Below, piece by piece: positions 34,901-41,100 of a DNA stretch of 64,000 bases. The translations under genes were made by a program, and so were the position numbers. The number at the start of each line of letters is the position of its first letter. Position 1 is the stretch's first letter. The notes beneath the pieces are model-generated. The model was given only the letters and a program-made list of their open reading frames with translations, searched no databases and was not told the origin of the DNA. Location: the NCBI GenBank assembly GCA_963855995.1, contig OY979718.1, positions 22,560,282 to 22,624,281 on the forward strand. Reading direction: 5' to 3'. This stretch comes from Muricea muricata. Taxonomy: Eukaryota; Cnidaria; Anthozoa; Malacalcyonacea; Plexauridae.

Positions 34901-36440
34901 AGGTGAAAAACACACTTTCCTCTCTTAAGAACTACGGAAACTGACTGACTTAGTTGCAACTCCTGTAGCATATGGTGTTAGCCTAACTTACTTACTGCAC
35001 TTAATGAGACAAATGAGAAAAGAACGATGTGTCATGATCTTTATGAAAATACATTAATAATATCTGGTACACAATTCTATTCCAACATGGGGTTTTTCTA
35101 AAAGGAGGCCCGTGCACATATTGTTTGCCTCTTTCTTTCAAAAAAAAAAACCCTGTCAAAGTAAATACAAACAATACATGATAACTGAGCCAAAAATCGG
35201 GCCACATACCAGGACATGGGCCGTCTTATAGCAAAACCCTCCAACATATTTTCCACAATTCATCACTTCCCTCATATCATGTTACATTTTTGGTTCTTAA
35301 TTTCATGCATGACAAAAGCTTAGTGCAAAGTAAGTCCACTGCTATATTGAGATGTTATTCTCCAAGTTTAAAATGCTCTGAAAGCACCACAAAGCCATAC
35401 ATTCAAATCAAGTTGAGCCCTTTTTTATAATGTGGCACTCTCTCTCTATTGGCACTTGCAGGCAACCCTTACTTTTCTGACTTTATGAATTTATCTCTGG
35501 CACGGATTTGGAAAAGTGTGTAAAATTCATTATTGGATATACAATTCATTAAACATTCACCATCAATGTTAATGTTAAATAAAATTATATCAAGCCATTC
35601 CTACATTAAAATTCACCATACTTTTTTAGCTCTGGGGTACAATATACAAAGTTATCCCCAAGATGCCACTGGCATCCCAACTTGATACCTCCCATTGCTG
35701 ACACACAAATGTTGGCATGTCTGGTGCAACACTTAGGGTCTTATCAGGCAGTTAAGTGTGTACCAAAAAATATTTGTGCTGTATTATTTTGTACATGTGG
35801 AAGTAATGTTATCCATATTCAAATTGCCATGCAAAATGTGAAATTGACATTTTGGCTAGATAGAACTATAAATCCTTTTTGTTGTGGCCAAGATGGTATT
35901 TTATATGAGCAAATCTTATATGCCATGATTGAATTTGAATATGAACATCATGCCACCTAATTAGCTTAGCATGAAACAAAATTTTCTACATTTCCAAGCG
36001 GTAGGCATATTGCACAGGAAATCTCCACATGCAGTCATCCCCTGGGGGTCAGCGTCCTAAATCTATTTTGACAAAATGATAGCTACCTTTCCCAGTTGTA
36101 CTCCGTAGGAGTCTAAACTTTGAGCCGATTGGGCATATTCTTCGATAAACAACGGATATTTCGTCTGTGAATCTAAGAAAGACAAATTACAAAAGCGTTT
36201 TAGAAAACCGTTATAATTTCTGCGCTTCCAATGATACATGATTTATATACGATAAAAAACGACAAACGTTACAAGAATCATTCATAATGATCATTGTGTA
36301 CCTTTTGTCTCGAAGTATATAACTCTAGTATCGAGCGTCCTGGTGAATTCATCAATCTCGTCCGATGCTAACTCCATAACGGAAGCCACAGCTTGCACGT
36401 TTAAAACCATCAAAACAACGCTGACTTTCGACGAAAGCAT
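10598..36440 (-). CDS. TXNDC16: TXNDC16 (ERp90-like) thioredoxin-domain protein, 24 coding exons
   Basis: This is a complete gene with ATG at 36438-36440 and TAA at 10598-10600. All 23 junctions have GT/AG and their phases agree, giving 2,970 nt (989 residues) against about 825 for human TXNDC16, a PDI-family protein of the ER lumen. Visible parts are a signal peptide (1-20); a first thioredoxin-like fold with VNCSTENHKYC (76-86); later folds including LLVAFSVELCPG (366-378) with SYPT (423-426), and FFFLPWDARSQAF with VNCFDWEDVC (599-608) and LYPT (615-618); an acidic linker (about 495-525); the family-typical QTNEWKP...GYDFLAKI (889-906); an acidic tail; and C-terminal HTEL. The active-site positions lack CxxC, so a non-catalytic chaperone or adaptor role is likelier than oxidoreductase activity. 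A microexon between exons 5 and 6 may be missing. The introns are rich in transposon relics. Confidence 0.9.
11228..11600 (-). mobile_element. Non-LTR retrotransposon tail fragment
   Basis: On the minus strand a short frame reads FSYRGAVFWNSLPSKIID, the C-terminal reverse-transcriptase tail of CR1/L2-like LINEs. It ends in a gttattattatta tract typical of their 3' ends. It is 5'-truncated and broken, in intron 23 of TXNDC16. Confidence 0.6.
11647..11802. mobile_element. Inverted-repeat element of about 156 bp
   Basis: Left end cagtggtggcgtagcaagcc and right end ggctggcttcgctactg are imperfect inverted copies. The next arm blocks (gtcccgctatg and catagcgggac) also pair. The interior is AT-rich and non-coding. 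No target duplication was found. Confidence 0.5.
12823..12913 (-). CDS. TXNDC16: TXNDC16 exon 23 (residues 856-885)
   Basis: Acceptor CATTTTTCAG, donor TTACAG|GTAATG, phase 0 to 1. It encodes GTTYVYKGELQKEKLVSW, the closing strand and helix of the last fold. Confidence 0.85.
13301..13406 (-). CDS. TXNDC16: TXNDC16 exon 22 (residues 820-855)
   Basis: Acceptor TTTTTTAG, donor CGCAAG|GTTTGT, phase 2 to 0. It encodes SEKVNRDILEAY and the strand SAIVLVHHRK. Confidence 0.85.
13732..13831. mobile_element. 100-bp inverted-repeat element
   Basis: The arms are gtctaaaaggcagaac plus gaacagctggaccct on the left, and agggtccag plus cagctgttccgcg ending attagac on the right. This is a compact hairpin-forming sequence in intron 21 of TXNDC16. 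Confidence 0.5.
13888..14239. repeat. Hairpin plus inverted-repeat cluster
   Basis: A near-perfect hairpin at 13888-13954 (gtgcaattaatgcc against ggcattaattgcac) is followed by an inverted pair: attatatatcttctgtaatc at 13981-14000 and gattacagaagatatataat at 14218-14237. The order suggests nested non-autonomous elements. Confidence 0.5.
14405..14518. repeat. Two 57-bp tandem repeats, each with a hairpin
   Basis: The unit beginning atgacaaaaatcgtcccgc is repeated at 14405-14461 and 14462-14518 with one or two differences. Each unit contains the inverted repeat cccgcttgaagcggg. Confidence 0.85.
14639..14796 (-). CDS. TXNDC16: TXNDC16 exon 21 (residues 768-819)
   Basis: Acceptor CTCCTTCAG, donor AACAT|GTGAGT, phase 0 to 2. 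It encodes GELTPLNFPTYFSKGQPFL and a helix ending NFCWGN, matching the F-x-P-C-W segment of the last thioredoxin-like fold. Confidence 0.85.
15333..15474 (-). CDS. TXNDC16: TXNDC16 exon 20 (residues 720-767)
   Basis: Acceptor CATTATAG, donor AAATAT|GTACGT, phase 2 to 0. It encodes AARLDVSVPSIVLVKRND and TEEAIAEFVKYSSL. VPSIVL corresponds to the family's L-P-A-L-L-L strand. Confidence 0.88.
15617..15701 (-). CDS. TXNDC16: TXNDC16 exon 19 (residues 692-719)
   Basis: Acceptor TTTTCCAG, donor GATAT|GTACGT, phase 1 to 2. It encodes SSFQSAARAMEGQFLFGYST. Confidence 0.8.
16078..16214 (-). CDS. TXNDC16: TXNDC16 exon 18 (residues 646-691)
   Basis: Acceptor AATTTAG, donor TAATT|GTAAGT, phase 2 to 1. 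It encodes SSPIKLTSDGEAVGFQL and YTDVSVFGLFS; the S-V-x-G-L-F strand is family-typical. Confidence 0.88.
16393..16595. mobile_element. hAT-type MITE, copy 1 (203 bp)
   Basis: The termini are caatggcggatctagcg and the inverse of ccctggatccgccactg. Perfect 8-bp target duplications, gagcgaag, lie at 16385-16392 and 16596-16603. The 8-bp duplication and CAG(T)GGCGG termini are characteristic of hAT elements. It is about 95 percent identical to the copy at 23289 and lies in an intron of TXNDC16. Confidence 0.9.
17459..17527 (-). CDS. TXNDC16: TXNDC16 exon 17 (residues 623-645)
   Basis: Acceptor TTACCTAG, donor AAGCT|GTAAGT, phase 2 to 2. It encodes KKQPPMDYRGVLDESSL, matching the Y-x-G-x-L segment after the cis-proline strand. 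Confidence 0.85.
17732..17846 (-). CDS. TXNDC16: TXNDC16 exon 16 (residues 585-622)
   Basis: Acceptor ATTTATAG, donor TACAG|GTTGGT, phase 1 to 2. It encodes VNCFDWEDVCAKENV and KLYPTLRFY, one of the strongest matches to vertebrate TXNDC16, with the cis-proline at 617. Confidence 0.93.
18293..18349 (-). CDS. TXNDC16: TXNDC16 exon 15 (residues 566-584)
   Basis: At 57 nt this is the smallest exon. Acceptor TTTGCTAG, donor AAATAG|GTGAGA, phase 1 to 1. The joined codon gives W566 and the sequence WDARSQAFSPSYAAAAKKI, where WDAR stands in place of WCxxC. Confidence 0.85.
   Translation of the reverse strand, partial: GMLGVKRFLRLMLPLPKK
18549..18704 (-). CDS. TXNDC16: TXNDC16 exon 14 (residues 514-565)
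   Basis: Acceptor TTCCACAG, donor CTTCCTT|GTAAGT, phase 1 to 1. It continues the acidic linker (EETEDDE), has N-glycosylation sequons (NDT, NTT), and ends in the strand SVVFFFLP that leads into the active-site loop. Confidence 0.85.
18890..19340. repeat. Degenerate minisatellite-like array
   Basis: Variants of a unit containing gagctaagctgactcaa, then ctcctatgtgctcccatgc, recur many times with a spacing of about 45-60 bp. Examples are at 18970, 19030, 19070, 19120, 19190, 19250 and 19320. Copies are strongly diverged, so the array appears old. Confidence 0.6.
19789..20433. mobile_element. 645-bp element flanked by TTAA
   Basis: The termini ggtggctcaatac and gtatctagccacc are inverted copies. 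TTAA lies immediately outside at 19785-19788 and 20434-20437. The interior has no coding sequence. TTAA targeting fits piggyBac or Kolobok-type non-autonomous elements. Confidence 0.7.
20490..20650. repeat. Degenerate copy of the 4058 palindrome family
   Basis: It shares gtttgcaagttttgtatat, the gcgcggaaaa core and the flank ttaggattctctttctagctgta with the palindrome at 4058-4433. A further partial copy lies at 21590-21710. Confidence 0.5.
20899..21059 (-). CDS. TXNDC16: TXNDC16 exon 13 (residues 460-513)
   Basis: Acceptor CTGTGTTAG, donor ACCAC|GTAAGT, phase 2 to 1. It encodes LGDVYLLPASGLDNIELD and a charged linker (EASEDDDDVEERP). The family has an acidic linker at the same place. Confidence 0.85.
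21385..21462. repeat. Imperfect hairpin repeat
   Basis: gcagtatatgaggaatt is inverted as aattcctcatatcctgc around gttatgtgttataac. The flanks (caattattgaattcgg, cctcatttaataa) are shared with the related hairpin at 30471. Confidence 0.5.
22198..22319 (-). CDS. TXNDC16: TXNDC16 exon 12 (residues 420-459)
   Basis: Acceptor TTATTCTAG, donor ATTGG|GTAAGG, phase 0 to 2. It encodes EIDSYPTVRLHKRGEPV with the cis-proline loop (YPT) and a closing helix YLDLIDFLDIEIG, the end of this thioredoxin-like fold. Confidence 0.9.
23289..23493. mobile_element. hAT-type MITE, copy 2 (205 bp)
   Basis: The termini are cagtggcggatctagcg and the inverse of ccctggatccgccactg. Perfect 8-bp duplications, cgtgtttt, lie at 23281-23288 and 23494-23501. 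It belongs to the same subfamily and orientation as the copy at 16393-16595. Confidence 0.92.
23705..23847 (-). CDS. TXNDC16: TXNDC16 exon 11 (residues 372-419)
   Basis: Acceptor CTATTGCAG, donor CAATTT|GTAAGT, phase 1 to 0. It encodes SVELCPGFSYDYQRL, so the active-site position has a single cysteine (CPGF in place of CxxC), then KFSIIFSERDMDPQF. A 91-bp satellite begins 44 bp upstream in the intron. Confidence 0.85.
23891..24350. repeat. Five-unit satellite with a 91-bp period
   Basis: Units begin at 23891, 23982, 24078, 24169 and 24260. Each contains gagatatgatgttccaagtg, gcaattgcggtcgcctttgc and caaaaatgtttagcattatc. Spacing is 91, 96, 91 and 91 bp. It sits in TXNDC16 intron 10, close to the acceptor of exon 11. 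Confidence 0.9.
24693..24782 (-). CDS. TXNDC16: TXNDC16 exon 10 (residues 342-371)
   Basis: Acceptor TTTTTTAG, donor CCTTTT|GTAAAC, phase 1 to 1. It encodes SPAEYVPLLNDLDTDYLLVAF, the start of a further thioredoxin-like fold whose active-site loop begins exon 11. Confidence 0.8.
25370..25484 (-). CDS. TXNDC16: TXNDC16 exon 9 (residues 304-341)
   Basis: Acceptor TGGTACAG, donor CCTTGA|GTAAGT, phase 0 to 1. It encodes YADVFTSDNIPLKTEDLADF and VHELIVQPSAVFGAL, the C-terminal helix of a thioredoxin-like fold. A long open frame on the opposite strand here is only its antisense. Confidence 0.85.
25582..26292. mobile_element. 711-bp element with 13-bp termini and 5-bp target duplication
   Basis: The left terminus cagggtgttagct is the exact inverse of the right terminus agctaacaccctg. 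tattt lies immediately outside both ends (25577-25581 and 26293-26297). The interior carries a LINE reverse-transcriptase tail, so one element has probably inserted into the other. I cannot place the superfamily. Confidence 0.65.
25757..26245 (-). mobile_element. 5'-truncated LINE 3' end (RT C-terminal tail)
   Basis: The minus strand encodes YSTRGNHSMLNLPCMKSE and then FQGALIFNSLPSKIRNQ before TAA at 26001-26003. This is the classic C-terminal tail of CR1/L2-like reverse transcriptases. A 3' untranslated part follows and ends in a ttgaataataataataa microsatellite, as these LINEs do. Confidence 0.75.
26305..26513. mobile_element. Foldback element of about 209 bp
   Basis: The left arm (aacgtcgcatttctaggtg, then cagacatt) pairs with the right arm (aatgtctg, then cacccagaaacgcgac) with some mismatches. 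It lies in TXNDC16 intron 8, next to the 711-bp element. Confidence 0.55.
26656..26761 (-). CDS. TXNDC16: TXNDC16 exon 8 (residues 268-303)
   Basis: Acceptor TTTTTCCAG, donor GAGGAG|GTAAGA, phase 2 to 0. It encodes EKHEKYVKHFGL and the strand PFPALAFIPG, followed by an acidic end (DNEEE). Confidence 0.85.
27131..27458. mobile_element. Inverted-repeat element of about 328 bp
   Basis: The left arm ttaccaccacttgcaatc and the right arm gattgcaaatggtagtaa pair, and so do the next blocks (tgaccaatcaa with ttgattggtta; attcacgtttgggcg with acccaaacgtgaac). It is non-coding. Confidence 0.6.
27661..27836 (-). CDS. TXNDC16: TXNDC16 exon 7 (residues 210-267)
   Basis: Acceptor TTTTCTAG, donor GAGGT|GTAAGT. 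An alternative donor two bases earlier would put a stop in exon 8. It encodes VILGEDKTIPYTDKEL, RVYLFVKDLKDPEGY and SVGFIVVE. Confidence 0.85.
28435..28568 (-). CDS. TXNDC16: TXNDC16 exon 6 (residues 165-209)
   Basis: Acceptor CAACAGAG|GTATG, chosen to keep phase (1 to 0); donor CAAGCG|GTGAGT. It encodes YGADSKLKAFLCKEKDCE and VVSLATFIQSLTLPQA. The join to exon 5 is shorter than in vertebrate relatives. Confidence 0.75.
28640..28860 (+). pseudogene. LINE reverse-transcriptase fragment
   Basis: The frame reads CPFKLLGVTLDKVLNFSEQV, matching the conserved L-L-G-V-x-(I/L)-D...L-x-F segment of non-LTR reverse transcriptases. After a frame change it continues RLRKLVPTTAKL, the next conserved block. 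It is broken and lies on the strand opposite to the host gene. Confidence 0.65.
29862..29983 (-). CDS. TXNDC16: TXNDC16 exon 5 (residues 124-164)
   Basis: Acceptor TCTATTTAG. It encodes VVQTEDDFKKILEDSRGKQ and ends NVKEIGMK. The donor AAAG|GTGCAG is chosen because reading through meets a stop five codons later. Phase 2 to 1. Confidence 0.75.
30471..30552. repeat. Hairpin repeat
   Basis: gatactcagaattatc is inverted as a variant ending ttctgagtatc around gcgttatcgcttcggcagataacgc. The flanks (gaattattgaattcgg, ccaataattc) repeat the flanks of the hairpin at 21385 and of a piece at 31403. Confidence 0.5.
31015..31364 (+). pseudogene. Crypton-like recombinase N-terminal fragment
   Basis: It begins with ATG after a plausible AT-rich leader and reads MASSRFASLNQEEISTLLSE, then DNKSTKKATKQFSSIFGEYL. 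This is the N-terminal layout of Crypton-type tyrosine recombinases and their domesticated relatives (KIAA1958/ZMYM2-like). A stop follows at 31252, but other frames continue with FGLNRHF and then KDNEFKEANQVF, further conserved pieces, so the copy is frameshifted and truncated. The catalytic R-H-R-Y domain is absent. It lies inside TXNDC16 intron 4, antisense to the host gene. Family assignment is from memory of motif order. Confidence 0.6.
31494..31748. mobile_element. MITE-like inverted repeat
   Basis: The left arm (gttcaaaagccggttagcc, then cctgggttaa) pairs imperfectly with the right arm (ttaacccagg, then ggttag-like and cagctttgaaaatgg). It lies directly after the Crypton-like fragment. 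Confidence 0.45.
32927..33073. mobile_element. MITE-like inverted repeat of about 147 bp
   Basis: gccaggccagggtgcatt at the left is matched by aatgcaccctggtagccagg at the right. The inner blocks cacgccgaagat and atcttcggcgta also pair. Confidence 0.55.
33361..33438 (-). CDS. TXNDC16: TXNDC16 exon 4 (residues 98-123)
   Basis: Acceptor GTATATAG, donor GCACAG|GTGAGT, phase 2 to 2. It encodes RDQKLVKSFPI to LVANILHR, the last strand and helix of the first thioredoxin-like fold. Confidence 0.85.
34285..34352 (-). CDS. TXNDC16: TXNDC16 exon 3 (residues 76-97)
   Basis: Acceptor TGTTTCAG, donor TTTAG|GTATGT, phase 0 to 2. It encodes VNCSTENHKYC, the family's V-N-C strand followed by a second cysteine, and the strand GVFVF. 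Confidence 0.85.
36087..36172 (-). CDS. TXNDC16: TXNDC16 exon 2 (residues 47-75)
   Basis: Acceptor TTTCTTAG, donor GGGAAAG|GTAGCT. It encodes the first helix (YPLFIEEYAQSAQSLDSYGV), equivalent to the helix after the active site in thioredoxin folds; no CxxC is present. Confidence 0.85.
36302..36440 (-). CDS. TXNDC16: TXNDC16 exon 1 (residues 1-46)
   Basis: It encodes MLSSKVSVVLMVLNVQAVAS, a signal-peptide-like stretch, and the first thioredoxin strand VIYFETK. The donor is AAAAG|GTACAC, leaving phase 1. The ATG is the first in frame and sits in AGAACATGC. Confidence 0.85.
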
Positions 36441-38464
36441 GTTCTAAATCGATGATGAATGGACATATGTTTACAACAACAAACAACAATGCTCTTTTGC
36501 CTTTACAAATTAAAACTCAGATTTATATTTGTTTCAGCTGAAGCGAAGTCGTGGACCAATAGAATTCTTCAAGTAAATGAGATACAACAATTTGTGTACC
36601 TGCGGGACTCCTTTTGGCTTCCGCAAGTTGGAAATTAAAAATAGCTTTTACATTAAAATATTTAAATGATACTTAGAACAGATTAAATAATTCCCTCGAA
36701 TGTCTACCCTCGACAGCTCGACCCTCGACGTCAATTAGATAGACACCATACTATTTGGAAAGCTGCTTGGAATTATTGTCAGAATTTATCAATTTACTTT
36801 GTTATTACAGCAGCATACCAAGATTCTACTGTTTTTTGTATCCACTAGTTACCACTGTGAATAATATTTCGAGAGACTCCACTTCAATTCAACAATGCAT
36901 TGTCTTTATTTTATTCACTCGACGACCAGGGATCATAGACTGGGACCCACGGCAAAAGGGGCCCATTTTTAATCCCACAAGAGAATATTGTAAACATAAT
37001 CTTAATTGTGAAACCATACATTCGGTTATTGATAAGATAAGGTGCCTTATTAGGCTTCAGTCACTTTATCACTAACATTGGGGTCCTTTATGGGGCCTTT
37101 AGGCTTTAGTGGCTTTAGCACTAACAGGTTACAAGGGTCTTTGTGACTTTACTCCTGTCATACTGTATAGAGCTCTCAGACTTCAGGCTCCCTCGAGTTT
37201 CCTTAGGCTTTGGGGTCCTTTATGGCTTATGGCTCGTCACTGAAATCGGGGGCCGTTATGTCTCTATAACCATTCTGGAGGACCTTCATAAGCATAGCTT
37301 TATCCCTGCCATGATACTGTGGGAGCAATGTATCACTGGTATCTAATTGGCAGTAATTGCAAGTTGCCCTTCCCATCAGGTTCTTTTAATTTAACCTGTT
37401 CAGACTTCAGACACAGATTTCTCTCCTTGACGAGTGGAATCGTCTGGCGTTAGAGTAAAATACATAAGTGTTGCCGACTTGACTAAAAGGTTTAGGAAGA
37501 GAGATGGACAGATAGGCTAGACAGACTAGCTTGGCGCCTTCAGTCACAGACTTTCCGAGTTCTTCCCTTGGCCTTGACGAGTGAAATCGTCTAGGGTTAG
37601 ACAGAGTAAAATTGACGTGACAGAAGGGGCTAATTCTTGGGTTTCTTGTGACGTCATAAATTTCACTGGGGGTCAACTCCAAATCGATACACTGTCGTCA
37701 GACTGAAAAAAATTTTCACTGTATGTGTTGACCTTGTCTTTGGCAGCAAATGTGTGCAATTTCGTGAGATTTGCTTGCTCCAGTGCAGTACAATCATCAA
37801 TACATTTTGGGTTGACCTTCACTCAGAATTACTGAAAAAGGTTCAAGTGAAACCCAAGAATACTTTAGAAACACTATGAATAATTCATAACATATAGAAA
37901 ACAGCAAAAATACGATCGAAATCAGTCTTCTAAGGAGTAGATGCAACATTACAGTCAACAGATTTGGAAGTGAAGACTGGGGAGTTTTTATCCGATCAAA
38001 GTTTTTTGGTTGTAGTTGTGTGTTGTGGACTTGTAGCACAATAACTATTCAGGAAGGCTGCTTGATCAAATGGATCAGAAACATCAAATATTCATGTTTT
38101 AACATATGCAGGAAGGAGGTTATCCCATAAAGATAACTTGGCCAGGGGCCTAGTATTTCCCTCGGCGGCCCTAGCTGTAATCGAAACATCGGCGGAAGAT
38201 AGGAATGGTCCTTCTTCTCCTGAACTTGATCAGGCCATAGTGACCGATCAGAGGTGGCCGATCAAGATTTTATAACGCATTCATCTTCAGCTATTATGGA
38301 ACAAATGACTGAGAAAATGAGAAATGTCAACACTCAACACTCAAAACACTGCTGTGAATCAAGGCCAAGCAACTACTAGATAAAGTTCCAGAATATCTCA
38401 AGATCAAATGGAAGCACAAACACTCGTTTTGCCCTGAGTATCGCACGATCAAACGGTCTAAAAT
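36441..38464. other. No gene recognised; probable 5' flank of TXNDC16 and repeats
   Basis: The first few hundred bases presumably include the TXNDC16 promoter and 5' UTR, but no specific element is identifiable. A repeated motif, ccttgacgagtg(g)aatcgtct followed by ggttaga and gtaaaat, occurs near 37425-37465 and 37570-37612. Open frames here match no known family. Confidence 0.4.
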
Positions 38465-39747
38465 TACGGTGGCCCGTTAGGGACACGCATGTTCCGTAAA
38501 AAAAAACATTCGTTCTGTGAAATTAAAGTTGCTTTCTTTAATAACAGAGCTTTTCTGTATAAATGTGCTGTGTTTCCTTAGAAAATGTAGGCGAGTTCCG
38601 TAGAAATGTTCACGCTTTCCATATAAATGTAGACGTCTTCCGTATAAATGAAGACGCCTTCCATACAAATTTTATACATGCCTTCCGTATAAATGTAGAC
38701 GCCTTCCGTAGAAATCTGAAACTTATGCGCGCGCATAGTCCGCCACCTCTGGCTGATATATACATCATATTACATATCGCATGTATGACTGTGTTTTGGT
38801 TGAGATGTTTTGTCAAAATTGTGGCACAAAGCTTTTTAATACGGGAAAATTTTGCCACAACTGTGGTGTAAAACAAGGTATGTATTCGCTGCATAAAAGT
38901 TATATATTTATATATTCATGTTGCGGCAAAATATTACCTCATATTCACGTATACGGGCATTTCACATGTGATGTAATTGAATACTGATCAGGGGCCGGTT
39001 GTTTGAAGCCCTTTGGCACGGCGTATCGGTCAAAATTAGAATTTTTCAGTGTGAGAACTGTCACTAATGTATACAACAACATATAGTACGTGTTAGGTCC
39101 TTCGCGACTACGAGATAAATGAAATATCAGCTCCGATTTTGGGAGTGTACAGTCCCCCGTATGACTCTAGTAATAATTAGTTTATATTATTTGAAATTTG
39201 AAACTCTCATTGGCTAACAGCCATGGGTTGATACAATAACATTATATTAAATATCAACACAAGAAAATTCTTGGAGCTCATGCCCGCATACACGAATATA
39301 TAAATATATAACTTTTATACAGCGAATACATACCTTGTTTTACACCATAGTTGTGGCAAAATTTTCCCGTACCAAAAAGCTTTGTGCCACAATTTTGACA
39401 AAACATCTCAACCAAAACACAGTCATACATGCGATATGTAATATGATATATATATCAGCCAGAGGTGGCGGATTATGCGCGCGCATAAGTTTCAGATTTC
39501 TACGGAAGGCGTCTACATTTATACGGAAGGCATGTATAAAATTTGTATGGAAGGCATCTTCATTTATACGGAAGGCGTCTACATTTGTATGGAAAGCGTG
39601 AACATTTCTACGGAACTCGCCTACATTTTCTAAGGAAACACAGCGCATTTATACAGAAAAGCTCTGTTATTAAAGAAAGCAACTTTAATTTCACAGAACG
39701 AATGTGTTTTTTTTACGGAACATGCGTGTCCCTAACGGGCCACCGTA
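38465..39747. mobile_element. 1.28-kb foldback element with internal minisatellite in both arms
   Basis: The termini are TACGGTGGCCCGTTAGGGAC and the exact inverse at 39728-39747. The arms of about 470 bp are nearly identical, around a loop at about 38935-39280. If the outer TA is the target duplication it fits Tc1/mariner-type insertion. Each arm holds about eight copies of an 18-22 bp unit (cttccgtataaatgtagacg). Translated frames here are repeat artefacts. Confidence 0.8.
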
Positions 39748-39932
39748 TCGTATAAAATAGATGACAAAAGCCCATCGTTAGTAATGAGAGATGCTGTTGG
39801 CGATCGGGAAGGCGCTACAGATTCTACGAGACCACTACGCAAGCCAAGGTAAACCTAGAATAATAGCCCTTTGCACAGAGTCTCCAAGCTTATACGTGAC
39901 TTGAGAAAGGCGAACACAAGCCAGTAATGCCT

Positions 39933-40541
39933 CAGCCATTTGTAACAACGCCCCCCCCCCCCACCCCCGGGACATAGCGGGGAACTTAACACTAACCAAG
40001 TGTTAAAAACTGTTAATTTCCCCACCCCTGGTGCAAAGTTACTTGTTAAACCCCCAGTATGGCAGGGCCTCAAAACATCCAAATCAACCAGATCACACAT
40101 TAATTTAAAACCTTATGAAGTGTTAAAAATATTACGCCAATATAACAAGAAAATAGTAACGCTCGTATAAAGCTCGTACAAAGCTCGTGTTTATAAATTG
40201 CGTTCAATCATGTATATCAAATTTCAAATAGATCTTTTAATATTGCTGAAATAAATAAGGTAAAACCTGATTTAATGTATACCTGCTGTAAGTTTATGAA
40301 TTTCTAAGGATACATAAACATGTTAAAAATCATACTTTCTACAAGTTGTTTTGCGGGACGCCATTTTAAGACCGGCTGTTAAATCCCGGTTTGATTCCCC
40401 GGTGTTAAAATTCGTAGTTAATCCACGGCACTACGGGGCATATTGCGCTGTTAAATGGCGTTAAATCCCCGTTATATTTTTGAACATCCCCGCTATGTCC
40501 CGGGGGTGGGGGGGGGGGGGGGCCGTGGTTACAAATGACTG
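39933..40541. mobile_element. 609-bp inverted-repeat element with poly-C/poly-G arms
   Basis: The left end reads cagccatttgtaac, then C-rich sequence and acccccgggacatagcggg. The right end is its inverse: cccgctatgtcccgggggt, poly-G, then gttacaaatgactg. The middle has several copies of gttaaa-containing words. It is non-coding. Confidence 0.65.
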
Positions 40542-40699
40542 AAGCATAACAGATTATATTATACGAGCAGAAAAGTCGATCACAGTCCTGTAAAACGCTA
40601 AAGAGACACTTGCTTTTGCCAAGATACTAAAGTCTAAAGGGTTTACCTGATGCATGCAAAACCCTTCGTTGTTCTTGTCACCCCAAGCGCAGGTGAAAT

Positions 40700-41100
40700 T
40701 ACTTCCCTATGCAGCTATGCTTAAGTGTCAGCTTAAAAGCTTTGAAGAAACCGAAAAGTTCCATCATAACCAAAGACAGACCAAGTTATGAAAATTTGGT
40801 CTCCATAAACCAGCCTAAATTGCTTTGGATGTCGACAGCAGGGGCATTTTATAAATGATTGTCCTGAAAAAGCTAAGAGTGAAACGAGAAAATGGTTTTT
40901 ATATCACAAGTCAACTACGCACAGCGACAACTCGTGTAGAAGACAACGGAAAGATTAAGAAGGCACAAAAGCAAAACATGCTGCATTTAGTGAAAAATAA
41001 GCTGAGAATGAACATTCATTTGCTTTTTAGGGTTCACCTCGTTCAATGCTTGTAGAGACTGGTGCTACACCCATAACGTCACAAAAGACATACTACAACG
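40700..41100 (+). pseudogene. LTR-retrotransposon gag/protease relic
   Basis: A CCHC zinc knuckle is readable from 40821 (CFGCRQQGHFINDC), followed by WFLYHKSTTHSDNSC, a second His/Cys-rich stretch seen after gag knuckles. Upstream MLKCQLKSFEETEKF also looks gag-like. After a stop at 40956 another frame reads SMLVETGATPI, resembling the aspartic-protease D-T/S-G-A site with E in place of D. No LTRs were located. Confidence 0.6.

Noticed and set aside
38477-39755. Several open frames rich in MYGRRLHLYGRR-like repeats
   Set aside because: They lie in the arms of the 1.28-kb inverted repeat, mirror each other on both strands and are translations of the minisatellite.
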